Origin: Ignavibacteria bacterium
Lineage (GTDB): Bacteria > Bacteroidota > Ignavibacteria > Ignavibacteriales > Ignavibacteriaceae
Direction: 5' to 3'
DNA length: 64,000 nt
Assembly: GCA_030693705.1 (NCBI GenBank)
Contig: JAUYAB010000063.1
Span: 123,448-187,447 of the forward strand
The notes beneath the pieces were generated by a model, which saw only the letters and a program-made list of their open reading frames with translations, searched no databases and was not told the origin of the DNA. The position numbers and the translations under genes were made by a program. Positions within the stretch are counted from its first letter, which is position 1; every line of letters starts with the position of its first letter. Shown one piece after another: positions 28,218 through 38,347 of this stretch.

Positions 28218-28901
28218 ATGCAAGACAAAAAAACTCAAGTAAAACAGATGTTCGATGCGATCGCATATCGCTACGATTTTCTCAATCATTTTCTTAGCGC
28301 CGGTGTTGATGTGTACTGGCGGAAGAAAGCGCTAAGCCTAACAAAACTCAATAAAGACGCCGTCCTTCTCGATGTTGCTTGCGGAACCGGTGACTTTGCG
28401 ATTGAAGCAAAAAAAAATGGCGTCCAGAAAATCTTTGGCGCTGATTTTTCTTATAACATGCTTCAACTTTTCAACAAAAAAAGTGATTGGATTGTTGGAA
28501 GAAATCTTCAAATGGAAGCTGAAAAACTTCCTCTCAAACCGGCAACAGTAACAAATATCACCGTTGCGTTTGGGGTTAGAAATTTTTATAACATTCCGGA
28601 ATCATTTGCTTCGTTTTATTCAGCTTTAAAAGAAAATGGAAAAGTAACGATACTTGAATTCATGATGCCGACAAACCCACTCATAAAGATTCTCTATCGT
28701 TTGTACTTTAAGTTTATTTTACCGGTGATCGGGAGGTTGGTATCAAAAGATAAAAAAGCATACACCTATTTACCGGATTCAGTTGAGGAATTCGATAAAT
28801 CGATTGATCTTGTAAAATTATTCTCCGGTGCAGGGTTTAAGAAAGTAGAGCGATACGATTTAACTTTTGGATTAGTCCAAGTTGTAATTGCCGAGAAATG
28901 A
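28218..28901 (+). CDS. menG: demethylmenaquinone methyltransferase
   Basis: 227 residues of the UbiE/MenG family. It methylates demethylmenaquinone with SAM as the last step of menaquinone synthesis. The family start QVKQMFDAIAYRYDFLN, the SAM loop LDVACGTGDF (51-60) and ITVAFGVRNF are present. UbiE and MenG share motifs; menaquinone is inferred because this phylum usually lacks ubiquinone. It is the third gene of the rsmA unit and converges with rdgB. Confidence 0.94.
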   Translation: MQDKKTQVKQMFDAIAYRYDFLNHFLSAGVDVYWRKKALSLTKLNKDAVLLDVACGTGDFAIEAKKNGVQKIFGADFSYNMLQLFNKKSDWIVGRNLQMEAEKLPLKPATVTNITVAFGVRNFYNIPESFASFYSALKENGKVTILEFMMPTNPLIKILYRLYFKFILPVIGRLVSKDKKAYTYLPDSVEEFDKSIDLVKLFSGAGFKKVERYDLTFGLVQVVIAEK

Positions 28902-28911
28902 TTCTCACAAA

Positions 28912-29502
28912 TTACAACTTATATTTTTGACAAATCAATTCATGCAGCCGGTTAAATGCCTTTGCCCGGTGACTAATTCTATTCTTCTCTTCCAGTGATA
29001 GTTCTCCATTTGTAACGGAAAAACCGTCAGCAATAAATAAAGGATCATAACCAAAACCATTATCTCCTCGCCCGGTGTGAACGATCTTTCCTTCCATAAC
29101 GTCTTCCGCTGAAATATAATTCTCTCCATCATAAAACACAGCAGAGCAAACGAACTTTGCCAAATGTGGTTCGGCAAAATGAGAAAGATTTTTGAGGAGT
29201 AATTTATTGTTCGCTTCATCGGTTGCATTTTCTCCGGCATATCTTGCTGAAAAAACTCCCGGCTCACCATTTAGTTGATCGACAGAAAGTCCGGAGTCAT
29301 CAGCAATCGTTGGAATATTGAAAAGCTCATAAACGGTTTTAGCCTTTATTTTCGCATTCTCAGCGAAGGTAACTCCGTCTTCAACTATTTCGGGAATTTC
29401 CGGGAAATCCGAAAGTGATAAAATAGTAAAAGCGGTTTCTGAAAAAACTTTTCTTACTTCTTTCAATTTCCCTTTATTCGTTGTAGCGAAGAGTAATTTC
29501 AT
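28912..29502 (-). CDS. rdgB: XTP/dITP diphosphatase (RdgB/HAM1)
   Basis: 196 residues, the usual length. It cleaves non-canonical purine triphosphates to monophosphates, keeping ITP and XTP out of DNA and RNA. Motifs are TTNKGKLKEV (7-16), ADDSGL (67-72), FSARYAG (84-90), GFGYDPLF and ISHRAKA near the end. It is the last gene of the uvrA operon, following the AhpD-like gene by 1 bp. Confidence 0.96.
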   Translation of the reverse strand: MKLLFATTNKGKLKEVRKVFSETAFTILSLSDFPEIPEIVEDGVTFAENAKIKAKTVYELFNIPTIADDSGLSVDQLNGEPGVFSARYAGENATDEANNKLLLKNLSHFAEPHLAKFVCSAVFYDGENYISAEDVMEGKIVHTGRGDNGFGYDPLFIADGFSVTNGELSLEEKNRISHRAKAFNRLHELICQKYKL

Positions 29503-29503
29503 T

Positions 29504-29887
29504 TTAAGCTTTTTCTTCAGTTTGATCTTTTTCGTTTTTTTTCAAATCGAACAATTCTTCCATCACGTCAAATGCGTACCGAAGATGCGGAATTACAATT
29601 GAACCGCCGACAATCAAAGCGATATTAAATGATTCCATCAACTCATCCTTTGTTGCGCCTTCGTAAATCGAACGGTCGATATGATAAAAAATACAGTCAT
29701 TGCATCGCAAAACCATTGAAGCTACAAGTCCCATCAGCTCTTTCGTTTTTGTGGGAAGCGCGCCTTTCACATATGCTTTGTTATCGAGAGCAAAAAATTT
29801 ATTATAATCCCGAAAACCGGAGTTCAAAATTTTTTCATTCATTTCTAATCGATAGGCTCTCGTTTCCGATACTGATTTATTTTTCAT
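29504..29887 (-). CDS. AhpD-like carboxymuconolactone decarboxylase-family protein
   Basis: 127 residues. The redox motif RCNDCIFYH (C62, C65, H69) is that of AhpD-like proteins, so a peroxidase or disulfide-reductase role is more likely than the decarboxylase activity that gives the family its name. The substrate is unknown. It sits between uvrA (7 bp upstream) and rdgB (1 bp downstream) in a nucleic-acid quality-control operon, which fits an oxidative-stress role. Confidence 0.85.
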   Translation of the reverse strand: MKNKSVSETRAYRLEMNEKILNSGFRDYNKFFALDNKAYVKGALPTKTKELMGLVASMVLRCNDCIFYHIDRSIYEGATKDELMESFNIALIVGGSIVIPHLRYAFDVMEELFDLKKNEKDQTEEKA

Positions 29888-29894
29888 GTAAACC

Positions 29895-32723
29895 TCATGC
29901 TGTTTTTAGTTCTTTCTTTAAATGATTTCCCGTTAAACTTTTTTTCACTTTAACAATTTGCTCCGGAGTTCCTTCGGCAATAATTTCTCCACCAAATTCC
30001 CCGCCGCCGGGTCCAAGATCAATTATCCAATCGGCTGTTTTGATAACATCCAGATTATGCTCAATAATAATAACCGTGTTTCCTTTATCAACAAGTTTGT
30101 TCAACACATGCAAAAGAACGCGCACATCTTCAAAATGCAAACCGGTAGTCGGTTCATCTAAAATGTAGAGTGTTTTTCCCGTACTTACCTTGCTCAACTC
30201 GGTTGCAAGTTTCACGCGCTGCGCCTCGCCGCCGGAAAGTGTAGTAGCTTGTTGACCAAGTTTTATATAGCCCAAACCGACATCGTGCAGGGCTTTAATT
30301 TTTCTATTGATGCGCGGCAAATCCTCAAAAAGATCAAGCGCATCTTCCACAGTCATTTCAAGCACATCGGCAATTGATTTTGTTTTGTACAAAACTTCCA
30401 GCGTTTCGCGGTTATACCGCTTACCGTGACAAACCTCGCATGTAACGTAAACATCAGGTAAAAAATTCATTTCAATTTTTTTTAATCCCGCACCGCCGCA
30501 ATCTTCGCATCGTCCGGCAGTTACGTTAAAGCTGAATCTTCCCGCAGCATAACCGCGCATTTTTGATTCCGGCAACTGGGTGAATAAATCTCTTATAAAA
30601 GTAAACAGACCCGTATATGTAGCCGGATTTGAACGTGGAGTGCGTCCAATTGGCGTTTGATCGATTTCAATTATTTTATCAAGATTTTCTAACCCTTCTA
30701 TTTTTTTGTAAGGTAGCGGAACCAATTTTGATTGATAAATTTCTTTCATCAATATTTTAACAAGCGTTTCGTTAACCAATGAAGACTTGCCTGAACCGCT
30801 TACTCCGGTTATTGCCGTTAGCGCACCAAGCGGAATTGAAAGCGTAACACCTTTCAAATTATTCCCCGATGCACCCTTGAGCTTTAAATATTTTCCGTTT
30901 CCTTTTCTTCTTTCATTCGGAAGAATGATTTGCTTTTTGCCGGTTAAATAATCTATCGTTGAAGAAATGAATCCATTGTTTGGGTTTAATAAATTTTTTG
31001 TTTCGCCTTGCGCGCAAACTTCTCCTCCGTGCGCTCCGGCAGCAGGTCCCAAATCAATTAAATAATCCGACTGCTCCATTGTTTCTTTATCGTGTTCAAC
31101 AACAATTACGGTGTTGTTCAAATCGCGGAGTTTTTTCAAGGAAGAAATTAATTTAATATTATCACTTTGATGAAGCCCGATGCTTGGTTCATCCAATACG
31201 TACAGCACTCCGGAGAGTTGTGTTCCGATTTGTGTTGCAAGACGAATCCGCTGTGACTCGCCACCGGATAAAGTTTTCGCGCTTCTATTTAATGTTAAAT
31301 ATTCCAAACCAACGTTCAGTAAAAAATCAAGCCGGGTTGAAATTTCTTTTAAAATCGGTTTGGCAATAATTTCATCGTTTCCTTTTAACCGAACTGAAGC
31401 AAAAAAATCTTTCGTTCTGTTTATCGAAAGAGAAGTAACCTGGCTGATATTTTTCTCTTGAAACGTAATGGCAAGCGACTCTTTTTTCAACCTTCCGCCG
31501 TTACACGAGGTACAAGTTTTAGTATTCATGTAGGATTCAACCCACTCATGAATTTTAGGCGAAGAAGAATTGTAAAAATTATTTTGGAGGTAAGTGAATA
31601 TTCCCGAAAATTTATGGTGATAAGTAACCGGTTTCCCGCTTCCGTATGTGTAAGAGAAAGCGATTTTTTCTTTCGTCCCTTCAAGCAATATTTCTTTTTG
31701 CTCTTTGGTTAGATTTTTTAGCGGAGTATCAAAAGTGAATTCAAATTTTTCAGCAACCGCTTTAAGCTGTGTGAATATCCATGTCGATCGAGGCTTGCCT
31801 AAAGGGGCGATCCCTTCTTCATTGATAGATTTCTTCCAGTCGGGAATAATAAGATCGATATCAAGTTCTTTCTTTTCGCCGAGACCTTCGCAATCGGGAC
31901 ATGAACCATAAGGCGAATTGAATGAAAAAGAATTGGGAGCTAATTCCTGATAACTGATTCCACAATCAAGGCAAGCCAGGTGCCGGCTGAAGAGGTAATC
32001 TTTTTCACCATCATTTACCACTACGCTACCATTTCCATAATTCAGCGCAACTTCAAGTGATTCGGTAATTCGTGCCGAAGTTTCAACTTCAACTTTAACT
32101 TTATCAATCACAATTTCGATGTTATGAATTTTGTAACGATCAATTTGATACCCTTTGGTGATCTCACAAATTTCGTTATCGATGCGGACACGGAGAAATC
32201 CATCGTTTTGAATTTCTTCAAACAATTCCCGGTAATGCCCTTTTCTACCGCGAACAACCGGCGCGAGAATAAGGATTTTCTTTCCCTTCAAATCATTTAA
32301 AATAGTTTCAATTATTTGCGTTGAAGTTTGTTTGGCTACCGGTTTGCCGCAGTTATAACAATGAGCAATGCCAACACGCGCATAAAGCAAGCGAAGGTAA
32401 TCGTAAATTTCCGTCACCGTTCCCACCGTTGAGCGGGGATTGCCCGAAGCCGCTTTTTGCTCAATCGAAATTGCCGGACTTAATCCTTCAATCGAATCGA
32501 CATCAGGTTTTTCAAGCATATCGAGAAATTGGCGAGCGTAAGCTGAGAGGCATTCTATATAGCGCCTCTGCCCTTCGGCATAAATAGTATCGAAAGCGAG
32601 AGAAGATTTTCCCGAACCCGAAAGCCCGGTAATTACAGTTAAGCTGTTCCGGGGAATTTCAACATCAATATTTTTAAGATTGTGCTGCCTCGCCCCTTTG
32701 ATAATTATTTTTTCAGTTTCCAA
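29895..32723 (-). CDS. uvrA: excinuclease ABC subunit A
   Basis: 942 residues, full length. UvrA is the damage-sensing ATPase of nucleotide excision repair. Two ABC modules are visible: Walker [10 protein letters not shown] (33-41) and [13 protein letters not shown], signatures [12 protein letters not shown] and [12 protein letters not shown], and Walker [13 protein letters not shown] and [12 protein letters not shown]. Zinc motifs CLDC..CPDC, CTSC and CEDC..CEVC are intact. It heads the three-gene operon uvrA, AhpD-like, rdgB and is divergent from the YigZ-family gene. Confidence 0.98.
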   Translation of the reverse strand: METEKIIIKGARQHNLKNIDVEIPRNSLTVITGLSGSGKSSLAFDTIYAEGQRRYIECLSAYARQFLDMLEKPDVDSIEGLSPAISIEQKAASGNPRSTVGTVTEIYDYLRLLYARVGIAHCYNCGKPVAKQTSTQIIETILNDLKGKKILILAPVVRGRKGHYRELFEEIQNDGFLRVRIDNEICEITKGYQIDRYKIHNIEIVIDKVKVEVETSARITESLEVALNYGNGSVVVNDGEKDYLFSRHLACLDCGISYQELAPNSFSFNSPYGSCPDCEGLGEKKELDIDLIIPDWKKSINEEGIAPLGKPRSTWIFTQLKAVAEKFEFTFDTPLKNLTKEQKEILLEGTKEKIAFSYTYGSGKPVTYHHKFSGIFTYLQNNFYNSSSPKIHEWVESYMNTKTCTSCNGGRLKKESLAITFQEKNISQVTSLSINRTKDFFASVRLKGNDEIIAKPILKEISTRLDFLLNVGLEYLTLNRSAKTLSGGESQRIRLATQIGTQLSGVLYVLDEPSIGLHQSDNIKLISSLKKLRDLNNTVIVVEHDKETMEQSDYLIDLGPAAGAHGGEVCAQGETKNLLNPNNGFISSTIDYLTGKKQIILPNERRKGNGKYLKLKGASGNNLKGVTLSIPLGALTAITGVSGSGKSSLVNETLVKILMKEIYQSKLVPLPYKKIEGLENLDKIIEIDQTPIGRTPRSNPATYTGLFTFIRDLFTQLPESKMRGYAAGRFSFNVTAGRCEDCGGAGLKKIEMNFLPDVYVTCEVCHGKRYNRETLEVLYKTKSIADVLEMTVEDALDLFEDLPRINRKIKALHDVGLGYIKLGQQATTLSGGEAQRVKLATELSKVSTGKTLYILDEPTTGLHFEDVRVLLHVLNKLVDKGNTVIIIEHNLDVIKTADWIIDLGPGGGEFGGEIIAEGTPEQIVKVKKSLTGNHLKKELKTA

Positions 32724-32798
32724 GTTTTTCGTAAGTCTCTATTTTTAAAGAGTTATTTTAGTAATCATTATTTTGAAAAACAAATTTTTCTATTCCAA

Positions 32799-33434
32799 AT
32801 GTTACAATCGTCAAATTCATTACAACAAATTACGATAGTTGAAGGTTTCACCGAGCATATTTTTAAAGAAAAAGGATCGATTTTTACCGGACAAGTCTTT
32901 CCCATCGCAAACAGCAGCGAAGCTAAAAATATCCTCAACGGTGTAAAAAAGAAGTACTATGACGCAACACATCACTGCTACGCTTTCAAGTGTGCAAACG
33001 GCGACTCCAAGTTCAGCGATGACGGCGAACCTTCGGGAACAGCCGGTATTCGTCTCCTAAACGCAATAACTCATTTTGACCTAACAAATGTATTAGTCGT
33101 TGTCATCCGTTATTTTGGAGGAACAAAATTAGGTGTCGGTCCGTTAGGCAAAGCATATTATTTAAGCGCGATGGAAGCACTTGAACAGAGTAAAAAGGTC
33201 GTCAAATATCCGGCGCAAAAAGTCAACTTAAAATTTTCTTTTGAAATGGTGAATGTTGTTTATAAACTTTTAGCAGAACATGAGATTAAAATTTGGGGAA
33301 CAGATTATTCTGAATCCGTTTCGCTCTCAGTGATCATAAAAACGGAAATTATTGAAAAGGTTAAAGAAGCGTTAATTTCCGCTACCTCAGCTCAGTTGGA
33401 ATTTATCATTGATCCGGAAATACTTTTTATTTAG
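32799..33434 (+). CDS. YigZ/IMPACT family protein
   Basis: About 211 residues from the ATG at 32799. The N-terminal IMPACT domain has the signature ATHHCYAFKC, SDDGEPSGTAG and VVVIRYFGGTKLGVGPLGKAY; the C-terminal about 70 residues match the DUF1949 domain. It is linked to ribosome or translation control in other organisms, but its exact role is uncertain. The frame is open further upstream to 32682, but that would overlap the start of uvrA. Its 3' end overlaps the convergent gene by 8 bases. Confidence 0.9.
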   Translation: MLQSSNSLQQITIVEGFTEHIFKEKGSIFTGQVFPIANSSEAKNILNGVKKKYYDATHHCYAFKCANGDSKFSDDGEPSGTAGIRLLNAITHFDLTNVLVVVIRYFGGTKLGVGPLGKAYYLSAMEALEQSKKVVKYPAQKVNLKFSFEMVNVVYKLLAEHEIKIWGTDYSESVSLSVIIKTEIIEKVKEALISATSAQLEFIIDPEILFI

Positions 33435-33849
33435 TTCGTTTCAGTTGGTTTTGGTAAATCTTCACCCACTCAAGATCATTTAACAACATTCGCAAATTTG
33501 CGAATGATTCCGCTGTTAAAGCCAAATATTTTTCTTTAAATTTTTCCCTCACCTCTTTTGCTGAATCAGCAAGAAGCGTATTCAAATCAGCCGTAATCTT
33601 TTCCATGTTTTCCGTTAAATCATTTTTGATCTGCCGAAGATTTTTAATTTCAGGATTTGTCCCGGCTTGTTGAATTACTCTAAGCAATCCTTGCACATAT
33701 TTAGCTGTGAAAGCAATAGAGAAGAATAACTCTTCGTTTAATGAATTTATAGCGGAAGATACCAGCGTTTGCAAATCTGATTTTACTAACAATTGATGTT
33801 GAGAAAACCTTTCAACTTCATGGCAGAAGGAGTCGGCATCTTTAATCAT
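33427..33849 (-). CDS. small helical protein, unknown function
   Basis: 140 residues, predicted nearly all alpha helix, with no signal peptide or membrane segment and no motif I recognise. It overlaps the upstream O-methyltransferase gene by 8 bases and the convergent YigZ gene by 8 bases, which argues that it is a real, tightly packed gene. It is the last gene of the minus-strand series starting near the polysaccharide cluster. Confidence 0.65.
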   Translation of the reverse strand: MIKDADSFCHEVERFSQHQLLVKSDLQTLVSSAINSLNEELFFSIAFTAKYVQGLLRVIQQAGTNPEIKNLRQIKNDLTENMEKITADLNTLLADSAKEVREKFKEKYLALTAESFANLRMLLNDLEWVKIYQNQLKRTK

Positions 33850-34510
33850 CTTTATTGTTTCGTCTTTTGGTTTTTACAGCTAACCCAATTCCATCGCCAA
33901 TTGTTAAAATTGTTGCTTTCAAATTTTGCTGGGTTGTAAAAACTTTGTTAAACTCTCTAATCATTTTTGTAGATGTTTTATATTTTTTCGGAACGCGCGA
34001 AGCCGCTGCGTATCCATGCCACAATAAATTATCAACAAAAAGAATTCCCTTTTTCTTTAAGAGCATTAGTGAATAGTCGAACAACCGTTTATAGTCTTCT
34101 TTGTCGGCGTCAAGAAAAATAAAATCATATTTCCCGGATAGATTCGGCATCAAATCAAGCGCGTCTCCTTTGTAAAGAACAATTTTTTCCGCTAAACCGG
34201 ATTTGCTAAAGTTTTCTTCTGCAAGTTTAATATTGTCTTCACTTTTTTCAATTGTGTGAAGCACGGCTTTGTTGGAGAGATTGCGCGCAATTCTTATAGA
34301 AGAATAACCGATTGCTGTCCCAATTTCTAAAACTCGTTTCGGTTTGGTGATTTTAATTTGTAACTCAAGAAATGCAGCAGCGTGGCGGTCGAGAATCGGA
34401 ATCCGATTCTCCATTGCGAACGATTCCATTTCAAGGATCAATTCATTATCCACCTTGCGGAAGCTATCTAAATAACGGAGTTGATTTTCATCTATCATAT
34501 TGTTACTCAT
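33842..34510 (-). CDS. class I SAM-dependent O-methyltransferase
   Basis: 222 residues of the family 3 O-methyltransferases (catechol/caffeoyl-CoA type). SAM motif RVLEIGTAIGYSSIRIA near 74-90, metal/substrate motif FIFLDADKEDYKRLFDYSL, and ILFVDNLLWHG. The substrate is unknown. The stop overlaps the downstream gene by 8 bases, and dut ends 29 bp upstream. Confidence 0.9.
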   Translation of the reverse strand: MSNNMIDENQLRYLDSFRKVDNELILEMESFAMENRIPILDRHAAAFLELQIKITKPKRVLEIGTAIGYSSIRIARNLSNKAVLHTIEKSEDNIKLAEENFSKSGLAEKIVLYKGDALDLMPNLSGKYDFIFLDADKEDYKRLFDYSLMLLKKKGILFVDNLLWHGYAAASRVPKKYKTSTKMIREFNKVFTTQQNLKATILTIGDGIGLAVKTKRRNNKDD

Positions 34511-34539
34511 ATTTTTTGCCTTTACAAATTAATACAATT

Positions 34540-34992
34540 TCATTTACCGGAATGCCCAAATCCCCCTTCACCTCTGTGACTTTCATTCAGATTGTCGGCT
34601 TCCGAAAATTTTGCTTGATAAACTTTAGAAACCACAAGCTGCGCAATTCTTTCGCCACGGGAGATTTTGTAATCTTCTTCACCAAGATTTATTAAGATAA
34701 TCTTCAACTCACCGCGGTAATCAGAGTCAATTGTTCCCGGTGAATTTAGAACGGTTATTCCATGTTTTACCGCCAGACCGCTTCTTGGTCGAACTTGTAT
34801 TTCGTAACCTTCAGGTATCTCAACGGAAAAGTTTGTCGGAACAAAACCAATCTTTCCTTTCGGAATAGTAATTTCTTCTTTCACCGCTGCGGCAATATCC
34901 AAGCCCGCGCTGCCGTGTGTTGCATATGCTGGAAGTGAAATATCAGCAAATTCATCTGAGAGGCGTTTAACTTTTATGTTTAGTTCATTCAT
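34540..34992 (-). CDS. dut: dUTP diphosphatase
   Basis: 150 residues, the trimeric all-beta form. It hydrolyses dUTP to dUMP and pyrophosphate, preventing uracil incorporation and supplying dTMP synthesis. Conserved motifs are HGSAGLDIAAA, RPRSGLAVKHGITVLNSPGTIDSDYRGE (motifs 2 and 3 together) and GERIAQLVV, with GRGEGGFGHSGK-like C-terminal arm HRGEGGFGHSGK. It overlaps the flippase gene by 8 bases. Confidence 0.97.
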   Translation of the reverse strand: MNELNIKVKRLSDEFADISLPAYATHGSAGLDIAAAVKEEITIPKGKIGFVPTNFSVEIPEGYEIQVRPRSGLAVKHGITVLNSPGTIDSDYRGELKIILINLGEEDYKISRGERIAQLVVSKVYQAKFSEADNLNESHRGEGGFGHSGK

Positions 34993-36454
34993 CTTTTTTC
35001 TTTCTTAATAAAATGTTTTTAATCGTCAGCAATTCATTTTTAGGAATTATATTCAAACCAAATAAACCTCCAACAAAAAGCAGGAGGAGAAATGTTTTGA
35101 AGAACAATTCCACTATACCAAAAAATTGGATTGAATAAAACAGCGTTGCGACAATTCCTAAAAGAAAAAAAGTTTTACCGATCTTTCGCCATTCATAGAC
35201 AATAGGAAAATGTTTTTGAGATACAAAATAAAAACCGATTGCCATTACAGCATAGCTAAGTAAGGTTGCAAATGCTGCGCCGGTAATATTCAATATTGGA
35301 ATTAATAAATAATTTGCCGCCACATTGATTACAGCACCCGCTCCCATTAACAACGGAACTACCGAACTTTTTTCTTTAATATAAATTGCAGCGGAAAAAT
35401 TTATGTAAAATCCGTTAAACAAATAGGCGGCAAGAATAATCGGGACGATCGATAAACCGCTCCAATACGCTTCCCCGATCAACGATTTCCCGTGAATCGA
35501 AAATTTTGCGAGGTCTGTTATATAGAGTGAGAGAAAAAGTAAGATCGATGTTCCGGCAACCGTAAATATTGTAAACACTTTAGAGAAAAGTTCTTTTGCA
35601 TCTTTATCTTTTGCATATTGAAGAGAGAACGGCTGCCATGCAAATTGAAACATCGAAACAAAAAGCATCATAAATATTCCGAGCTTGTAATTTGCCTGGT
35701 AGATCCCAAGTGTTGTAAGATCCGTTAAATGTTCAACTATCGGGCGGTCAATTACCTGCATGAACATTGCGGCAATTCCACCTGGTAAGTAGGGAATTCC
35801 AAATTTCATTAACCTTTTCAATACATCTTTATCAATGTGAATTTTCAACTGAGAAATAATATCCGGAAGCAAAATTATAAACGTTACCACTGAAGCAACC
35901 AAATTGCTGATGAATACCGCTTCAATTCCCTTTTTAAGAACAACAATCAATAATATGTTTAAGATAATTGTTGAAACAATATTGGTAATTTTGATAGCCG
36001 AGAATTTTGCAGCCCGCCTGGCTACACGCAAGTAGATAAAAGGCAAAGCGGACAATGCGTCAAACAAAAGAATTAATCCGGTTAGCGTTAATAAATACGA
36101 ATACTTTTCCGATACAGCAAAAAGTTTATTTATTGAACTACCGGATATAAGTAATGCTGTCGTAAATATTATTGAAGTAATAACGAGAGTAAAAAACGCT
36201 GAAGAAAAAACTTTTTTCTTGTCGGCAAAATCATCCGATGCAGCAAATTTTAAGTACGCGGTGTCCAACCCATACAGAAAAAATATATTAAGCAATGCGA
36301 TGAGCGCATAAAGATTTGTTACAACTCCGTAATCTGCCGGAAGAAAAATATTTGTATAAAACGGTACAAGCAGAAAATTCAGAAACCTTCCAACCATTGT
36401 ACTGATGCCGTACAATGCTGTGTCTTTTGTAAGCTGCTTTATCTTCTCTCTCAT
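34985..36454 (-). CDS. Wzx-like polysaccharide flippase
   Basis: 489 residues with 12-14 hydrophobic helices and the MOP-superfamily N-terminus LTKDTALYGISTMVGRFLNFLLVPFYTNIF. Such proteins move undecaprenyl-linked oligosaccharides across the inner membrane. It lies outside the main biosynthetic block, next to dut and the YbgC thioesterase. A second, unrelated-looking flippase is present at 47183, so the two may serve different glycans. Confidence 0.9.
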   Translation of the reverse strand: MREKIKQLTKDTALYGISTMVGRFLNFLLVPFYTNIFLPADYGVVTNLYALIALLNIFFLYGLDTAYLKFAASDDFADKKKVFSSAFFTLVITSIIFTTALLISGSSINKLFAVSEKYSYLLTLTGLILLFDALSALPFIYLRVARRAAKFSAIKITNIVSTIILNILLIVVLKKGIEAVFISNLVASVVTFIILLPDIISQLKIHIDKDVLKRLMKFGIPYLPGGIAAMFMQVIDRPIVEHLTDLTTLGIYQANYKLGIFMMLFVSMFQFAWQPFSLQYAKDKDAKELFSKVFTIFTVAGTSILLFLSLYITDLAKFSIHGKSLIGEAYWSGLSIVPIILAAYLFNGFYINFSAAIYIKEKSSVVPLLMGAGAVINVAANYLLIPILNITGAAFATLLSYAVMAIGFYFVSQKHFPIVYEWRKIGKTFFLLGIVATLFYSIQFFGIVELFFKTFLLLLFVGGLFGLNIIPKNELLTIKNILLRKKKDE

Positions 36455-36484
36455 GGATGCGGGAAAATTTGTTTCTTCATCATC

Positions 36485-36907
36485 TTATTTTGATTTATAA
36501 AACGGAAGAATAATATCCATATAAAATTTGGGCGGACGTGTAGGGCGTTTTGTTTCAGTTTTGATAAAAAGATGATCTGTAAAACCTTCGGCTACAATTT
36601 CTTTGTCGGGTGATTCTGCTTTTCTAATTACATAATGAATTCTGAATTTTGGATTGGGCAGTTCAGCAACGGTTGATTCAATTTCCAGCAAGTCATCATA
36701 AAATGCCGGAGATTTATATTTCACCGATGCTTCGATTACCGGAAGCTGATACCCGTTGTTCTCAACAACACTGTATGGCAATCCAAGCGAGCGCAGCAAT
36801 TCAGTTCTCCCGACTTCAAAATATTCAAGATATTTTCCATTATAAACGAATTGCATTTTATCGGTATCGGCATAACGTACACGAATTGTAGAGATGTGTT
36901 TGAGCAT
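36485..36907 (-). CDS. acyl-CoA thioesterase, YbgC/4HBT family
   Basis: 140 residues, a hotdog-fold thioesterase. The start has RVRYADTDKMQFVYNGKYLEYFEVGR with the catalytic Asp and aromatic residues of the YbgC/4-hydroxybenzoyl-CoA type, followed by the central helix and closing strands. It hydrolyses an acyl-CoA or acyl-ACP; the chain length is not evident. It lies 11 bp from the small gene at 36919 and 30 bp before the flippase, close to accA, so a lipid role is plausible. Confidence 0.88.
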   Translation of the reverse strand: MLKHISTIRVRYADTDKMQFVYNGKYLEYFEVGRTELLRSLGLPYSVVENNGYQLPVIEASVKYKSPAFYDDLLEIESTVAELPNPKFRIHYVIRKAESPDKEIVAEGFTDHLFIKTETKRPTRPPKFYMDIILPFYKSK

Positions 36908-36918
36908 TATATGATACT

Positions 36919-37140
36919 TTAAGCAGCGTCTTTGATATCGGGAATTAATTGTGATAACACCAATTCCGGATTATAAATATCGATTAAAACAATTTGATCG
37001 TTTTTAATTTCAATTGTAAATCCCTCTTTATTGATCACTCTATCAGGAATCCCGTGGAATTCTTTTTTTATAAACAAAATGCTGCCAGTTTCGCCATCAA
37101 CTTTTTTGTCAAAATCTTTTAATGTTATTTGCATAACCAT
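36919..37140 (-). CDS. small protein, DUF2283-like partner of broken DUF4258-like gene
   Basis: 73 residues. The pattern of short beta strands ending in IKNDQIVLIDIYNPELV recalls the small DUF2283-type proteins that are often encoded next to DUF4258-like genes, in a toxin-antitoxin-like arrangement. This match is weak. Its ATG overlaps the end of the frameshifted upstream gene (37125-37381), so the two were translationally coupled. A second ATG two codons in (37134), with GAGAG just upstream, may be the real start. Confidence 0.55.
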   Translation of the reverse strand: MVMQITLKDFDKKVDGETGSILFIKKEFHGIPDRVINKEGFTIEIKNDQIVLIDIYNPELVLSQLIPDIKDAA

Positions 37141-37381
37141 CTCTCATTCTTTTTTCTGTGTTCAATCGTTTCCATATCAGTTCTATATACTGTGATTATT
37201 CTTTCTTCTGACTTATCCAAAACCACTGCAAATAAAATTTCGTTTATTGCAACTATGTCAATTATACTGTTTTCAAGGAGGTCAAAACATGAGTAAAGTT
37301 TGTTATTAATTCTTTAAGAATAAATTCCGCTTCAAGACCATAAATAGAAATTTTTAGTTCAGCATGTTTTGTAAAATACAT
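37125..37381 (-). pseudogene. frameshifted DUF4258-like gene
   Basis: Starting at ATG 37381 the first frame reads MYFTKHAELKISIYGLEAEF and stops after 39 codons at 37262-37264. After a one-base shift near 37285-37300 the next frame runs on as DIVAINEILFAVVLDK, then ERIITVYRTDMETIEHR, and WLCK, stopping at 37125-37127. The two parts together resemble a DUF4258 protein: an N-terminal HA.ELKI motif and a C-terminal ITVYRTD segment. The 257-bp length is one base short of a full frame. It lies 12 bp after accA and overlaps the next gene. Confidence 0.7.
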
Positions 37382-37393
37382 TTGCTTTGCCTG

Positions 37394-38344
37394 CTATTCA
37401 ATCCAAGCCCCCATTTTGCCGAATTTTTCCAACCGCATATCAACCAATTTTTCCGGTTTGATCTTTTCCAACTGCTGTAATTCCTCTATCAGTACTTTTT
37501 TCAATATTGATGCGGCAAGTTCCTGGTCTTTATGAGCGCCGCCGAGCGGTTCAGGCACAATCCGGTCGATAACTTTTTGCTCGAGTAAATCCGGAGCGGT
37601 TAATCGTAAAGCTTCCGCTGCCTGCTCTTTGTATTCCCAGCTTCGCCATAAAATACTAGAACAAGATTCCGGACTAATAACAGAATACCATGTATTTTCC
37701 AGCATTAAAATCCTGTCACCGATTCCAATTCCCAAAGCTCCGCCGCTCGCTCCTTCACCAACAATTACAACGACGATAGGAACTTTTAATCTGCTCATCT
37801 CTAATAAATTTCTAGCGATAGCTTCCGCTTGTCCCCGTTCTTCGGCTTCAAGACCGGGGTATGCACCGGGAGTATCGATCATCGTAATAATAGGGCGATG
37901 AAATTTTTCGGCAAGTTTCATCAGGCGTAATGCTTTACGGTAACCTTCAGGATTCGGCATCCCAAAATTTCTGAAGAGGTTCGATTTTGTGTCGCGCCCT
38001 TTTTGGTGCCCGATAATCATCACTTTGTGATCATCAATTTTAGCGAACCCTCCAACAATGGCTTTATCATCTCCGAAAGTTCTGTCACCGTGCAATTCAA
38101 GAAAATTTTGCGTCATCATGTAAATGTAATCAAGCGTGTAAGGACGCTCCGGATGACGGGCGAGTTGAACGCGCTGCCAGCGTGTAAGGCCTTTATAAAT
38201 CGATTCTTTTAGTGTCTCCACTTTATCCTCAATTATTTTAATTTCACCGGCGATGTCGAGGTTGTCCGAAACTTTTTTCATTTCGGCTAACTTTTCTTCT
38301 AGTTCATAAATAGGTTTTTCAAAATCTAAAATTGTCTTTGCCAT
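37394..38344 (-). CDS. accA: acetyl-CoA carboxylase carboxyltransferase subunit alpha
   Basis: 316 residues, the normal length. With AccD it transfers the carboxyl group from biotin to acetyl-CoA, the first committed step of fatty-acid synthesis. The typical helical N-terminus is followed by [45 protein letters not shown] and [12 protein letters not shown]. It starts 3 bp after the stop of the GT2-fusion gene; accD is not in the window. Confidence 0.97.
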   Translation of the reverse strand: MAKTILDFEKPIYELEEKLAEMKKVSDNLDIAGEIKIIEDKVETLKESIYKGLTRWQRVQLARHPERPYTLDYIYMMTQNFLELHGDRTFGDDKAIVGGFAKIDDHKVMIIGHQKGRDTKSNLFRNFGMPNPEGYRKALRLMKLAEKFHRPIITMIDTPGAYPGLEAEERGQAEAIARNLLEMSRLKVPIVVVIVGEGASGGALGIGIGDRILMLENTWYSVISPESCSSILWRSWEYKEQAAEALRLTAPDLLEQKVIDRIVPEPLGGAHKDQELAASILKKVLIEELQQLEKIKPEKLVDMRLEKFGKMGAWIE

Positions 38345-38347
38345 AAA

